NCBI GenBank assembly: GCA_026873275.1
Contig: JANTUC010000008.1
Coordinates: 1,899,068 to 1,963,067, forward strand
Direction: 5' to 3'
DNA: 64,000 nucleotides
From: Pseudopithomyces maydicus
Taxonomy: Eukaryota > Ascomycota > Dothideomycetes > Pleosporales > Didymosphaeriaceae
In this document: positions 1 through 11,351 of the stretch, piece by piece
How positions within the stretch are numbered: the stretch's first letter is position 1
Layout: every line of letters begins with the position of its first letter
The notes under the pieces: generated by a model
What the model saw: the letters and a program-made list of their open reading frames with translations, nothing else
Told to the model about the DNA's origin: nothing
The model's database searches: none
Position numbers and translations under genes: made by a program

Positions 1-2
1 AT

Positions 3-1121
3 CCTAGGCGTAAACGAGCCAAGTCATATCTTGATACCACCGAGATCATGGACTCGGAAGAGGAGACAGAGGAAGTGTTGAGTAGAGAGTCGACCCCTTC
101 TTCCGACAAACAACGAGATTCGGTGCCGTTACCTCAGTCGCCTGCTCTAGAGAGCGACGATGAACCTGTCAACTCCACCAGCGAAACAGCCCCGCTCGAC
201 CTCGACCACGAACATGTTGACGACGATGTCAAACAGATTCACTTGGAAACTGAGCAGCTCCGTTGTGCGAATGAGGCGGTCCACTTCCCGGTCGATTCAG
301 CTTTCTTGGAAGGCAACGATTCAGTGCAATCTACTGAAAAGAACCCAAATCCCTCGGACAGTAGCAGCTCAGTAGAATTTATTGAAAGCAGGCCTGCAAA
401 CTTGCATAACAACAGGCTAGCGGACTTTGATGATAACGGATCCTTGCACTTTGATGACAATGGACCAGCAGACTTCGACGACACTGGGTCATCATACTTG
501 GAGGATAGTGGACCAGCGCACTACAACGACAACGGGCCACTTCACTTCAGCAGCACGAGGCCGCCTGGCCTTAACAATCCAGTGCTCTGCAACAATCCAA
601 TGCATCTTGGCAACCTAAGGCAATTTGGCAACCTAAGGCAATTTGGCAACCAGACGCATCTTGGCAATCGGACGAATTTGGGTAATCAGATGCGATTCAA
701 CAACCAAGCACGCCTCAACAACAATCCAGTGTTCAACAATTCAATACATTCTGACAACCAGATGCGGTTCAACCGTCAAGCGCACCTCAATAACAAGGCA
801 TCAGCCATCACAGTCATAGATCTGACTGGACACTCGGACGGCGAGTGCAATATCACTACCCCGGACAAGAATCTCTACGCTGATGGAAATCTCTCAACTA
901 ACGGGACTGCATCTATGCAGTCCACCGCATCGACTGTCCCCACCACAACCATACCCAGCGTGGGTAGTAGTGAACCTAGTCCATGCGCTGCTCAATCGCG
1001 CCCGCGTCCCGACCTCCAGCCTGGTTCGCTCGGACGTCATAATACCCGCATCCCGTCGCAGGCGTATATGAACTACGCACAATTTTTCCAATTGGGGAAA
1101 TTCCTCAGACCTCCATCATAG
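3..1121 (+). CDS. 3' part of an Asn-rich, SUMO-interaction-motif protein (5' truncated by window edge)
   Basis: The reading frame is open from base 3 with no stop before the first internal ATG at 48. The codons before that ATG encode a basic PRRKRAK stretch that looks like a nuclear localisation signal, so the gene very likely begins upstream. The protein is low complexity: an acidic Ser/Glu-rich start, then repeated DFDDNG/HFDDNG units, then tandem FGN/LGN/FNN units (LRQFGN occurs twice in a row near 616-645). Near residue 255 there is VIDLT followed by GHSDGE, the form of a SUMO-interacting motif with a trailing acidic patch. No catalytic domain is visible in this part. Nuclear location and SUMO binding are inferences from the basic stretch and the motif; the family is not recognised. 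Confidence 0.6.
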   Translation, partial: PRRKRAKSYLDTTEIMDSEEETEEVLSRESTPSSDKQRDSVPLPQSPALESDDEPVNSTSETAPLDLDHEHVDDDVKQIHLETEQLRCANEAVHFPVDSAFLEGNDSVQSTEKNPNPSDSSSSVEFIESRPANLHNNRLADFDDNGSLHFDDNGPADFDDTGSSYLEDSGPAHYNDNGPLHFSSTRPPGLNNPVLCNNPMHLGNLRQFGNLRQFGNQTHLGNRTNLGNQMRFNNQARLNNNPVFNNSIHSDNQMRFNRQAHLNNKASAITVIDLTGHSDGECNITTPDKNLYADGNLSTNGTASMQSTASTVPTTTIPSVGSSEPSPCAAQSRPRPDLQPGSLGRHNTRIPSQAYMNYAQFFQLGKFLRPPS

Positions 1122-3037
1122 GCGGAGCTAAGCAGCGGCTTTCGACCTTCTACGTACTGCTCAGCTGTATGTAATTAACCCTTGTTAATACTCTCTTCGA
1201 ATTTTTTTCTTTTCGCTTCATTTGTTTCTTCCATCTGTGTCGATTCTTGCATGGCCAGGGCGGGTTTTTTTGTTAAACGCGATAATCATTGGAGCATTTG
1301 CATCACGGCATCATGGACACTGTACTACTATACGGGGGTTTTATTGGCTGAAGGCGGGATGTTCATTGGATCACGGCGGAGTTCACTTGCATTTGTTTGG
1401 CTCTGGAAAACGCATGTGATATAGACGAAGCATAGCGAGAGTGAATCAGGGAGACGGTGCGAGCCGTGCGACCTTTTGTGTTACTATATATGGATGTGTC
1501 GGTCTATGTGCTTGTTACAATCAGGCCATGCGGTGAAGACCTTGCCCAGGTGAATGTTGGCATGCCCAATATCGCGATGGCAGACATGGATGTCCATGGG
1601 AAGACGGGGAAGGCTACTATCAGTGGGGTGCGGCAGCGCTAGAACAGGATCGACCTCTAGTAGCCCTGCCAAAAACGACGTTTGCTCACCCTCAACGCCT
1701 GACGTCTCTCCTCAATGATCCCTCATCTCCCAACTGCCGGGAAACTACAGTACCGGCCCCAGACCCCCTCTCACCACACCCATCAGGTCAGCAATCGATA
1801 AGCCAGCCAGCCGCCCTGATCCTGAGTCGAACCCCACCCACGCCTCAAGCGCATGCAGCCCGCAATGCAGCAATCATTAAGATAAAAAAAAGTGAACAAA
1901 AAATAAAGAAAAAAATAATCAAACTCATCAAACCCCTCTTTACTTGCCACCACCATACCTAACAATCCACTCACGACTGCAGCTCCAAAATTACAGGGCG
2001 TCTCCCAGTTACACGGGCGGCTTCACCAAGCGAGCGCGCTTACTGCACGTCGCCGGGGTGTGCCCCGGGAAACATGCAACCCCCCCCCCCCCCCTAGCGC
2101 TCCAACGCTCCGAAGTCCTATCTACGCCCCAGGAGGAGCATTTTCTGTGTTAATTTCCTCCGACGGGGGCGCCATGTGCTTGTGCCAAGAGAAGCCTTGC
2201 GAAGGCACGAGGAATAGTTCGCTGCGCAGTATTACTGTATGTAAGGTCATGTATGTATGTATGTCACTGTGTGCATGTGGGAGTGTATGTATAGCTAGCG
2301 CTCCTGCGTCGTGCAGCCGTCTTATCAAAGCGGCTGCAGCCACGCTGTTTCGAAACATGTCCGCTGCCTTCATACCGCGCCAAACATGCCATCGCGTACG
2401 TTCATACATACAGTACACACACAGGCAACCCACAAGCATGCCCACATACATACACGCATCCCACATGTGTAAAGTGGCGCCCGGCGAACCGCCAAGCCCC
2501 GCGCCTTCCCAATCTCCCTACCCACTCACACATGCAGGAACCCGCAGCGTGCTCATCTCGCCATGTGCGCGCCGTTTCGCGTCGAGATTAGAGTTAGCGA
2601 GCGGCTACTGTGGGCGGTATGTATGTATGTATGTACGGCCCTGGGCGTTGGAGTGTAAGTGTGCGTGCCGCGTGCATGGGTAAGCAAGCCACTGTGCTTC
2701 TGGATGCGTATATCAAGAGCATGTCACTGCTGGATTTTTGCCCGAGACCTCTCTTTTCCCCATCAGAGTCCGGGCACGCTCCTTTTTTTTTCAACGCCTT
2801 CCTTCCTTCATCACACGTTCTCACACTCCTTCGTGATTTTTTTGTTATATACCTTCTTTTGACAGGTTTGATACCTGTGTCAATCAGTCAGTCAGTCAGT
2901 CATTCCTTGGCTTTTGCCTCCATCAACCGTTGTGCGTGCTACGTTCTTGTCGCTCTTTCTGGACCAGATTCTGCGCTTCTACACGCTGTGATTGTGTACA
3001 TTTTTGGACGTTTCGCAAGTGAGACCTTGGGAACAAG
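1122..3037. other. 1.9-kb intergenic region with simple repeats
   Basis: No convincing gene on either strand. It contains a C14 run near 2082-2095, short TATG microsatellites near 2250-2265 and 2616-2635, and a CAGT run near 2886-2905. The pyrimidine-rich stretch from about 2740 to 2890 leads into the start of the next gene and is probably its promoter and 5' leader. The longest open frames here are proline/cysteine-rich readings of simple repeats and were not called. Confidence 0.6.
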
Positions 3038-4787
3038 ATGCGCTACTTTTACGGCGTTGCCGCTTTGCTGGCTGCCCCAGCGAGCAGCACTTTCGTCGTG
3101 CAATGCTACTCGTGAGAATTCCCATAACACCCACAATGTGTACGTATGTACTCCGTACTGACATACCAATAAAGCCGCCTTTTCGACCAGCGTGCTGATC
3201 CCGTGGTGAGCCCGGGAGTCGCATCCGGCCATGTGCACACCATCACGGGCGGGTCTGGCTTCAATTTCTCCATGACCTACGAGGATGCTAGAGCTTCATC
3301 GTGCTCTACTTGCAATATCAAGCAGGGTGCGTCGTATATCCTTCTACGTCCTCCTCGTATTTTCTAATACCAGACAGACCTCTCCAACTACTGGACCCCC
3401 AAGCTCTACTTCAAAGCCGAAAACGGCAGCTTCATCGACGTCCCCATCGTCGGCGACACGGATGGCGGCCAAATGGGCGGCATGGCCATATACTACCGTA
3501 TGCACACACGCCCCTGCCCCTTCCCCTCTCCCGCCCCTTCCTGATCCATTCGATTGACCCATCTCTCAGTAACCCGCGCCGGCCCGGACAACGACAAGCT
3601 CACCGCCTTCCCCAAAGACTTCCGCATGCTCGCCGGCGACCCCTCCAAGCGCACCCAAACCGACGACTTCGCCTCCCGCGCCGTCTCCTACAAGTGCGTC
3701 GGCGTCTCCGGCGACGACATCCGCCACCTCCCCACCGACAAGTGCGACCAGATCCGCGCCCAGGTTACCTTCCCCTCCTGCTGGGACGGCAAGAATACAG
3801 ACTCGGACGACCACAAGTCCCACGTCGCGTACCCCAAGGATGGGAATTACGACGGCGGCAGGTGCCCCGAGACTCACCCCGTCCATCTCGTCACCCTGTT
3901 CTCCGAGGTGTATTACGACACGAGGGGCTTCAAGGACATGTGGTATGGCGACAAGCAGCCGTTTGTGCTGGCCAACGGGGACGCAACCGGGTACTCGTAC
4001 CACGGGGACTTCGTCAACGGGTGGGACGTCGATGCGCTGCAAAAAGGACTGGACTCGTGCCCCGACGGCGTGGACAACTGCGCGCAGAAGGTCTTCGGCG
4101 AGTTCAACTCCCAGGCCGAAACCGGCGCTTGCAAGTTGCCCTCCATGATCGACGAGCAGGTGGCGGGCGTCCTGGACAAGTTGCCCGGGTGCAACGAGGT
4201 TTCGTATGGGCCCGAGGAGGCGGGGAAGCCCAAGGACTGCGACGCCCCGCAGATGATGACGACGCTTAGTCCCGAGATGGCTGGGTACGTGGACGTCACT
4301 GGGGAGGGCTTCACCTACATGGGTTGCGGGAAGGACAACGCGCTTGAGCGGACGCTCAACGAGGAGCTTCTCACCGGCGACGACATGACGGTCGAGAAGT
4401 GCATCGACTTCTGCAAGGGCAAAGGGAAGAAGTACGCCGGTATCGAATTCGGATGTAAGCCCCCCTCTTCCCCCCTCTCTCTTATATACACGCTCACCCT
4501 CTTAATCACACCCCCACCCATAAAGAAGCATCGCTGACCTTTCTCCCTTCACAGCCCAATGCTACTGCGGGTCCTCCGTCGCCGCAGACCGCGCCCCCGA
4601 AGCCGCCCGCGGCGCAGGAAACTGCCTCATGAAGTGCGGCGGCAACCAGGACCAGGTGTGCGGTGGCAGCGACGCTATCAGCTTGTATGAGGCGTGCTCG
4701 GGCGGTGCTTGCACGAGTGCGGCGAAGAGGGAGAGCCGGAAGAGGGCGAGTGTGGAGGTTGCGAGGGCGATGAGAGCGAGGGTTTAG
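3038..4787 (+). CDS. Secreted DUF1996 + WSC domain protein, five exons
   Basis: Exons 3038-3111, 3175-3326, 3378-3497, 3570-4454 and 4555-4787 join in frame to give about 487 aa. All four introns are GT-AG, and three show a clear branch site (for example TACTGAC at 3156). The N-terminus MRYFYGVAALLAAPASS is a signal peptide. The body is the DUF1996 domain: RADPVVSPG, SGHVHTITGGSGF and the YWTPKLYFK segment are its hallmarks. The last ~105 residues form a Cys-rich WSC domain (MGCGKDNA, CIDFC, QCYCG, CGG), split by the last intron. WSC domains bind surface glycans; DUF1996 has no established activity. A cell-wall or extracellular carbohydrate-associated role is inferred. The start was chosen because it gives the signal peptide directly upstream of the first intron. 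Confidence 0.9.
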
Positions 4788-5243
4788 GTGGTGTGAAGGG
4801 GAGGATGGGAGAGAAGGGAGGGATGTTGGAGGGTAGAGGAGGGGAGGAGGGGAAGTGTATGTAGTGGGGGATGTGGTGCGGGAGGAGAGGGAGCTAACGC
4901 GGATGGGGATCGATGGATATTATGTTCTTGTATATATAGTAGGGATGTCACTCGCTTTGTGAAGATTTTTTTCAGAAATAGATTGACAGTTTGTCGTCTG
5001 GACGGTTTGTGTTGTGGTCGGCCGGGATGTGAAGGGTGATGATGTCGTAGCGCCCTGAACTGAAGCTCTTGCATGAGTACCAAACATTACAGTGATGATC
5101 CTCACTGCTCACAAACAAGGGACGACAGAAGTCATTTGCAAGCTGAGCCACATTTGCTTCTGTCGGATCTAGAAATGAGATCCATCGCTATATGCACCAT
5201 CTATCTGCCGTAACTCGTCAATCATATATCTACCACAACCCCC
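4788..5243. other. Intergenic region between convergent genes
   Basis: Separates the stop of the WSC protein from the stop of the phosphoglucomutase-like gene. The first 100 bases are purine-rich (GGGAGAGAAGGGAGG type). No gene is seen. It should hold both 3' untranslated regions. Confidence 0.5.
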
Positions 5244-7004
5244 TCAAGCCAGCTTCAATCCATTCTCCTCCGGCTTGAACCATTCCTTCAGTAAATCCGC
5301 CAATATCTCGTTCGCACCCGCCTTCGCTTCATCGCTGCTCCGCCCCACACACTCAATATACAACTTAATCTTAGGCTCTGTCCCCGACCCCCGCACCGTG
5401 AACCGCGCCCCGTCATCCATCTCGCACGTAATCATCTGGGCCGTCTTATCAACGGGAAGATCCGGCGTATGATCCTCGCTCTTAGAATCATATCCAACCG
5501 TGAGATCTCTCCAGCGCGTTATCTTCCTGCTACCCAGCTGCGTCGGATGCGGCGCCGCAAGCCCGCGTATCGCCGTGAACACCGCCGTCGTGGTCGCCGC
5601 CGACGGCGAAACAAGATACGTGTTCGCGTCCTCGAAATATCCCACGTGCTGGTATAGCTTCTGAAGCTGGGCGTAGGGCGTCAGGCCCTGCGCGGCCCAG
5701 TGGCTGGCGGCTGTGAGGAAGACGGCCGCCGCGCTGATGGAGTCCTTGTCGTGCACCGTCTGGGGAATCATGTATCCGAGGGCCTCTTCAAAGGCGAAAG
5801 CTACGTCGTATCCGGATTTTGCAAGGTCCCGTGCTACGTTGCCGAGCCATTTGAAGCCGGTGAGGGTCTCGGTGAAGTGGAAGCCTTCTTTTTGGGCGAG
5901 CGCGTGAAGCATGCGGGAGCTCACTGTTGAGGCTAGCATGGCGAGTTTCTCGCGGGGTTTGGAGGATGGGTAGCGGGAGAAGACGTACGAGCCGAGCAGG
6001 ATGCCCAGCTGGTTGCCGGTGAAGATGTGCCATTGTCCATTGACCTTTTCCGCTGCAGCGAGACGGTCGGCGTCTGGGTCGCTGGCTAGAATTAAGGTAA
6101 TGGATGAGGCATCTGCGGTTGCCATAGCGAGGTCGAGAGCGCCTTTCTCCTCGGGATTGGGGAACTTGACAGTGGGGAAATCAGGGTCAGGTTGCGCTTG
6201 CTGTTCTACGACCACCATCTGCGAGGCTATCCCGAGATCTTGCACGCACTGCTGCATAGCTGGGAGCCCGACACCGTGCATAGGCGTGTAAACGAATCTG
6301 AGATTCGAATCCAGCTTGACGGACACATCGTCAAGATGCGCCGCATATTGGACAGCTTTGTGGTATCGATCGCGAACAAGACCCAAGGAGCCTTCCACCA
6401 TCAGGCACGGTTCATCGATAACGGATGTATCCCAGCTGACAGGCTCCAGGTTTTCCAGAATCGCCTCGGCTATACCCGCATCGTGCGGCGGAATGATTTG
6501 GCATCCATTCTCCCAGTACACTTTGTACCCATTATCACGCGCTGGGTTGTGACTCGCCGTTACCATGACGCCCGCCACAGCTCCCAATTCCCTAACACCG
6601 AACGGCACAAGCGGGGTATGGCTCGGCGTCTCATACCACCAAACCTTTATGCCTTTCGCGACGAAGGCGGCGGCGGCAAGCTTAGCAAACTTCTCCGAGT
6701 TGTGGCGCGCATCGCGGCCGATGACCACACCTCTTTTCTTGGCATCCTTTTCCGTCTTGAGCAGGTAGGCTGCGAGGCCTTGAGATGCTTGGATGACGGT
6801 CAGCGAGTTCATGCACGCAAAGCCGGCTTGCATGGGCCCGCGGAGGCCCGCGGTACCAAAGGCGATGCGAGGCCGGAGACGGCGGTCGAGCTCGGCGGCG
6901 TCGCCCTTGACGAGGAGGTGGTATATTTCATCCGTGGTGGACTTGTCCTTGTCCAGGCGGAGCCACTCCTCTGCTAACTCTTTCAGATCAGGCGAGATGC
7001 CCAT
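5244..7004 (-). CDS. Phosphoglucomutase / phosphoribomutase (PGM2-type)
   Basis: A single-exon 586-aa protein of the alpha-D-phosphohexomutase superfamily. All four active-site loops are present: the phosphoserine loop TASHNP (Ser151), the metal-binding loop DPDADR (309-314), the sugar-binding loop EEALGY (406-411) and the C-terminal phosphate-binding RGSGTEPKIK. AFGTAGLRGPM near the N-terminus and the overall length place it with the eukaryotic PGM2 / yeast Pgm3 (Prm15) branch rather than classical PGM1. That branch interconverts ribose-1-P and ribose-5-P and, more weakly, glucose-1-P and glucose-6-P, in the cytosol. The substrate preference is inferred from the family. It is divergent from the desaturase gene, with a 603-bp shared upstream region. 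No lesions are seen. Confidence 0.93.
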   Translation of the reverse strand: MGISPDLKELAEEWLRLDKDKSTTDEIYHLLVKGDAAELDRRLRPRIAFGTAGLRGPMQAGFACMNSLTVIQASQGLAAYLLKTEKDAKKRGVVIGRDARHNSEKFAKLAAAAFVAKGIKVWWYETPSHTPLVPFGVRELGAVAGVMVTASHNPARDNGYKVYWENGCQIIPPHDAGIAEAILENLEPVSWDTSVIDEPCLMVEGSLGLVRDRYHKAVQYAAHLDDVSVKLDSNLRFVYTPMHGVGLPAMQQCVQDLGIASQMVVVEQQAQPDPDFPTVKFPNPEEKGALDLAMATADASSITLILASDPDADRLAAAEKVNGQWHIFTGNQLGILLGSYVFSRYPSSKPREKLAMLASTVSSRMLHALAQKEGFHFTETLTGFKWLGNVARDLAKSGYDVAFAFEEALGYMIPQTVHDKDSISAAAVFLTAASHWAAQGLTPYAQLQKLYQHVGYFEDANTYLVSPSAATTTAVFTAIRGLAAPHPTQLGSRKITRWRDLTVGYDSKSEDHTPDLPVDKTAQMITCEMDDGARFTVRGSGTEPKIKLYIECVGRSSDEAKAGANEILADLLKEWFKPEENGLKLA

Positions 7005-7607
7005 TTTGTGTGGCTTGTGGGGTGTATGTATGAGGTCTGTTGAGGTGAGTCTGTCGGTGGGAGAGAAGACGTCAAAGACACTGCCTGCGCTTTTATCGTC
7101 TCTATCGCGTCACGCAATTGTGCCTCCTAAAATCTTGCGAGGCAAGTGACTGTTGTTGGCGGTGGTCGGTGATGGTTCGGAGCGGAAGGCGCCGCCACCG
7201 CGATTACCAATTTTGAGAAAGAGCTGGCAGTCGCGACCGGCTTCTCAATTCACTAGAATTTGCATACGCAAGGCTCCGATTCCTCGACCTTTGTTCAACC
7301 TGTGTTGGCGCTTGAAAATACTCCAATAGGTACCCCCCCTTACGAGCCGGATCCATGGTTCATCCGTCCACACGTGGGGCTGCCCCGAGGTTTCCCTGGT
7401 CCAAGCTCCCAACGGCGCGCCACGGTGGGATGACCTGGCCCTTGAAGGAACACAGCCCTCGTTCGACTCCTCCGCACATGCAGATGGATTCGCAACCTTT
7501 GCCCGATGCAGCAAGGCCGTGAACTGACCGCTTTACTTTCGACTTGACTTCAGCTCCTGCACGACTACCCCTCTCTCTACACACACAATTTCGAACTTCC
7601 AGCAACC
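7005..7607. promoter_or_regulatory. Shared divergent promoter region
   Basis: This 603-bp interval separates the start codons of the minus-strand phosphomutase and the plus-strand sphingolipid desaturase, so it must contain both promoters. The 40 bases before the desaturase ATG are pyrimidine-rich (CTACCCCTCTCTCTAC), as is common just upstream of fungal start codons. No specific operator was identified. Confidence 0.5.
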
Positions 7608-9340
7608 ATGGCGGCGCAGGCACGCAAGACACGGGTACTGAGCCGCCGCGAGATCGAGGGCCTGATCGCAGAGGGCCGCCAGATTGTCATTGTGGACAAG
7701 AAAGTGCTCAAGGTCGATGCATGGCTACCATACCACCCGGGCGGCGACAAGTCAATTAGACACATGGTCGGCCGCGATGCTACCGACGAGGTTCAGCGGT
7801 CAGTCCCCGTGCGGTGAAAGTCCACGTACTTTGCTGACCCGCCCAATTCAGCTTCCACTCTCCCCAGACGCTCGAGCTCACCGAACGCTATCAAATCGGC
7901 CGTATCGAGGGACGCTGGCTCAACTTCGTGCCGCCCATACAGGGAGGGAAATTCAGGACCCGCGAGGAGCTGGACAAGATCTCCGAAGAGGAATATCTGG
8001 ACTCGTGCTCTTCAGACCAAGATTCGACCAGCACTGCGTCTTCGGGAACCCAAAGCCCCATTTTCGAACCCGCCGACCAGCCCGCCTCTAGTCTTCGCAA
8101 GCGCAATGTCGAGGCCTCTTCATCCGCATCATCAATTGAGCCAGATCAACCCTCCGCCCCTGCCAAGATGACCGTGCTAGACGCGCGGACGCAAGAAGAG
8201 CTGGATTTTGACAAGGCAAAATATCCTTCGTTGGACCTACAAACCCAGGACGACATCGTCCAGAAGTACCGAGCGCTACACGATCGCATAGAAGCAGAGG
8301 GCCTTTACAAGTGCAATTACTGGACCGGATACGGTATTGAATGCATCCGCTACGGCATCGCCCTCGCCCTTTTCATTCTTTGCTTACGAACGGGCTGGTA
8401 CATCACCGCGGCCTTCCCACTCGGCTTTTTATGGCATCAGCTTGCATTCTTGGTCCACGATGCTGCGCACATGGGCGTCACCCACGATTTCTACATCGAT
8501 TCCACTCTGGCCATGTTCGTAGCTAGTTACTGCGGTGGTCTCAGCGCTTCTTGGTGGAAGCGAAACCACAATGTCCACCATCTCGTGACGAACTCACCCG
8601 AGCACGACCCCGATATCGAGCACATGCCATTCTTCGCGGTTTCGCATCGCTTCTTCGACAACCTTGAATCCTCTTATTACGAATTTACGATGAAGTACGA
8701 CGCATTCGCCAAATTTATGATCCTCATCCAGCATTACACCTACTACCCTATCATGATGGTCGGGCGCTTCAATCTGTATAGACTAGGTTGGGTACACCTT
8801 CTGCTCGGCCAAGGACCGAAGAAAGGCCAAGCCTGGTGGTTCCGCTACTTCGAGCTCGTCGGACAAGTCTTCTTCTGGACCTGGTACGGCTACTTCGTCG
8901 TCTACAAGACCATCCCCGGCGCCTGGAACCGCTTCGCCTTCGTCATGATCTCCCACGCCATCACCGCCCCTCTCCACGTCCAGATCACCCTCTCCCACTT
9001 CGCAATGAGCACTTCGGACATGGGTGTCACCGAGTCGTTCCCCCAGAAGATGCTCAGAACAACCATGGACGTGGATTGTCCCCCCTGGTTGGATTTCTTC
9101 CACGGAGGCCTGCAGTTCCAGGCCATTCACCATCTCTATCCTCGCATCCCGCGGCACAATCTGCGCCGCGCGCAAAAGTTGGTTCAGGCGTTCTGCGACG
9201 AGGTGGATATACCCTATGCTTTGTATGGATTTGTAGACGGGAACAAGGAGGTTATCGGCAAGATGGCAGACGTGGCGAGGCAAGCGGCTATCTTTGCGGA
9301 GTGCCAGAAGACTATTGCCAATGGCGAGATTGCGCATTGA
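7608..9340 (+). CDS. Cytochrome b5-fused delta-8 sphingolipid desaturase
   Basis: Two exons, 7608-7798 and 7852-9340, with a 53-nt intron containing a GCTGAC branch site, encode about 559 aa. The N-terminal cytochrome b5 domain has the heme motif HPGGD (His43), and the second heme-ligand region FHS spans the splice junction. An acidic/Ser-rich linker follows (about residues 100-150). The membrane desaturase domain has HDAAH (266-270), HNVHH (303-307) and QAIHH (487-491). A Gln replacing the first His of the third box is diagnostic of front-end b5-fusion desaturases. In fungi this arrangement introduces the delta-8 double bond of the long-chain base of glucosylceramides in the ER. Several hydrophobic segments lie between the His boxes. 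No defects are seen; specificity is inferred from family architecture. Confidence 0.93.
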
Positions 9341-9940
9341 TTGCGCGGCTTGCATTTACCGGGGTTATTGGTGTTTATCGGATAGATATTAGCGATTTAG
9401 AACGAATGATTACATGTCTTCTATTGAGAGACTCGGTATATACAGTCGTTGGCTGATTATGCGGTGTTGTTTTTAACCCTTTCTTTTCTTGCTATTTCAC
9501 TGTTTGGAACTTTTGTACTCCAATGAAAATTTGTGAAGTCGTAGAATTGAATTTGGTAGGTTTGAAGATTCATATGGCTCTTACATCTGGTGCCCTACAG
9601 GCTAATTTTCCTAATTTTCTTCTGCTCAAGTAGAAACTCTAACCTGGATTCTTCTCTACATGCCACAAATCAATATAACGCGAATGGTAGTCACCATACC
9701 TCGAACTTCAACTTGAATTATCTCTCCTTCCTGCCCTCCACATTGAACGTGAAGCCACAGATCATCACACGCGGACCAAAGTCACTACTATTCCATCCTC
9801 ATGCTCCATTCCATTCACACGCCCACTCTCCATATAGATCCCTCAAGATCCCCCAACATTCAACACCCAATCCAACCGCCAACTTCCGCATAGAAATTCT
9901 CTCCACACAATCAACCCGCCACATCAACAACCACGCAGCA
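9341..9940. other. Intergenic region downstream of the desaturase
   Basis: AT-leaning DNA with no supported gene. An open frame runs in from 9590 but its first 117 codons look non-coding, so the gene call downstream starts at 9941. Confidence 0.4.
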
Positions 9941-10512
9941 ATGCAATCCCAACCTCAACCCCAACCTCCACACCTCAACCCCCTCCCCACATATGCCTCC
10001 TCGCCACCCAACACCGCCACTCCCTCTCCCTCTCCCCTCCCAACCCCACACCCCCACCCCCTCCCCCTCTCCCCAAACACAAACCCCTCCCATCGTGCCC
10101 TCGAATCAACAATCATATCCCGCCTCCTCGCCGGCCACTCCATCCCCGCCATATCCGCCTTCCTCCAGACATCCGCCGTGCACGTCCCCGCGCTGCGGGC
10201 GGGGCTGCGCGCCATGCGCCACGCGGGGCTGCTCGGCGAGGAGGGGCTGGAGAGGTGGCTTGTGGGGAGGATAGCTGGGTGGGAAGGGAAGGGAGAGGGA
10301 GAGGGAGGGCCTGGGCGTGGGAGAGGGAGGTGCTTGGGGAGGGGGAGTGGAGGGGTTGGCGTGGGGGTTGCATGAGGGGGTGGGGAGGAGGGGGAGGGAG
10401 GCAGAGGAGGGGGAGGAGGTTTGTGTGCATGGGTGGGGGACGGGGAGGAGGGGGAAGGGGAAAGAGAGGGGGAAGAAAGAGAGGGGGAGGAGAAGGGGAG
10501 GAGGGGGTTGAG
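9940..10512 (+). repeat. Pyrimidine tract switching to G-rich purine tract
   Basis: On the plus strand, about 9940-10100 is C/T-rich with many CCCC and CCTC runs. From about 10255 to 10512 it becomes almost pure G/A with many GGG and GGGG runs. The two halves are roughly complementary in composition across a short mixed core, so the region could form G-quadruplex or triplex structure. It is also low-complexity DNA in which replication slippage is expected. Confidence 0.6.
9941..10375 (+). CDS. Hypothetical small Pro-rich protein (weak)
   Basis: An ATG at 9941 opens a frame of about 144 codons. The first 50 residues are Pro/Gln/His-rich. A more ordinary stretch follows (about residues 50-115) that can form helices and a turn (for example IISRLLAGHSIPAISAFLQ), with a Gly/Glu/Arg-rich tail. 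Only the middle segment looks like a folded domain, and its spacing could fit a small helix-turn-helix; no family is recognised. The DNA has extreme strand asymmetry, which creates long open frames by chance on both strands. This call is therefore weak. Confidence 0.25.
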   Translation: MQSQPQPQPPHLNPLPTYASSPPNTATPSPSPLPTPHPHPLPLSPNTNPSHRALESTIISRLLAGHSIPAISAFLQTSAVHVPALRAGLRAMRHAGLLGEEGLERWLVGRIAGWEGKGEGEGGPGRGRGRCLGRGSGGVGVGVA

Positions 10513-11351
10513 CATGGATGTTGAAGGGAAACATTCGAAGGGTTTTCATGAACGGAAGAATGCTGCTACTGTGTTTCTTGCTTTCTTGCTGGAAAGATCC
10601 AGCATATTGTTCAGAGTCTGGGCCGTTAGATTTGTGTGCGAGAGATCATGGGTATTGGAGATTAGGGAGAGGACGGGGTGGGGGGGGGGTGGTAGGTTCG
10701 GTGTGGGGGGATCGATGCTTGGATAAGTACGAGATTTCGTGTGTGATGTTGTTTGATAATAGTAATGTTCTAGCTTTGTTCTGGAAGAAGGAGAATTTGC
10801 TTTAGAATGTGGCGAAAATATCTATGTAGTATTTTCTATACGATTTGTATGGTCTTTGAAACAACAACTTTTTTTACATACACTATACCTTTTTATAACG
10901 CTGCTCGTTATTCTCTACCACGAGAGGGGACGGCAGCCTTTTTCTTAAAAACCGGTGAGCTACTCTGCTGCTACCTTTTCAAAGGACCCAATAACTTAAA
11001 CACATACACTACTATAAATCGTATTCGAGGACACCAATCGATTCAATATCAGCGATGAGTGGAAAACAAAATATAGATGACCGTGGGTACATTTTATTAA
11101 CTAAGGTGCTGCGCTCAAATTGGTCGGCACATTAGGCACGACAAATAAAGAAATCCTAAACTGTGTCAAAGATATAGTTACACTTTACTAGGGAGATATC
11201 ACTGACACGGATGTCACTGAGACATTAGCCAAAATGGTTTAGCGTCAAGGCGAGCTGGACTCGTATCCGAAAAGTCTCAGCCTTCTCTGCTGCCTCAATA
11301 ACATCCACATACTAAATTCATACATGAACAGTTTGGAAGTCCTCTTTTACA
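10513..11351. other. Intergenic region upstream of the NLR pseudogene
   Basis: A G-run near 10680-10690 is followed by AT-rich DNA. No gene is seen. Confidence 0.4.

Noticed and set aside
2060..2683. 207-codon open frame in the intergenic region
   Set aside because: It reads through a C14 run and TATG microsatellites, has erratic composition, and overlaps open frames on the other strand.
3301..4269. Arg/Pro-rich 322-codon frame inside the WSC gene
   Set aside because: It is a +1 shadow of the GC-rich DUF1996 exon with typical Arg/Pro shadow composition.
6192..6977. 261-codon plus-strand frame opposite the phosphomutase
   Set aside because: It is antisense to an intact enzyme with all active-site loops and has no family features.
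9955..10515. Proline/serine-rich minus-strand frames
   Set aside because: They are complements of the G-rich tract; long frames arise on both strands from the composition alone.
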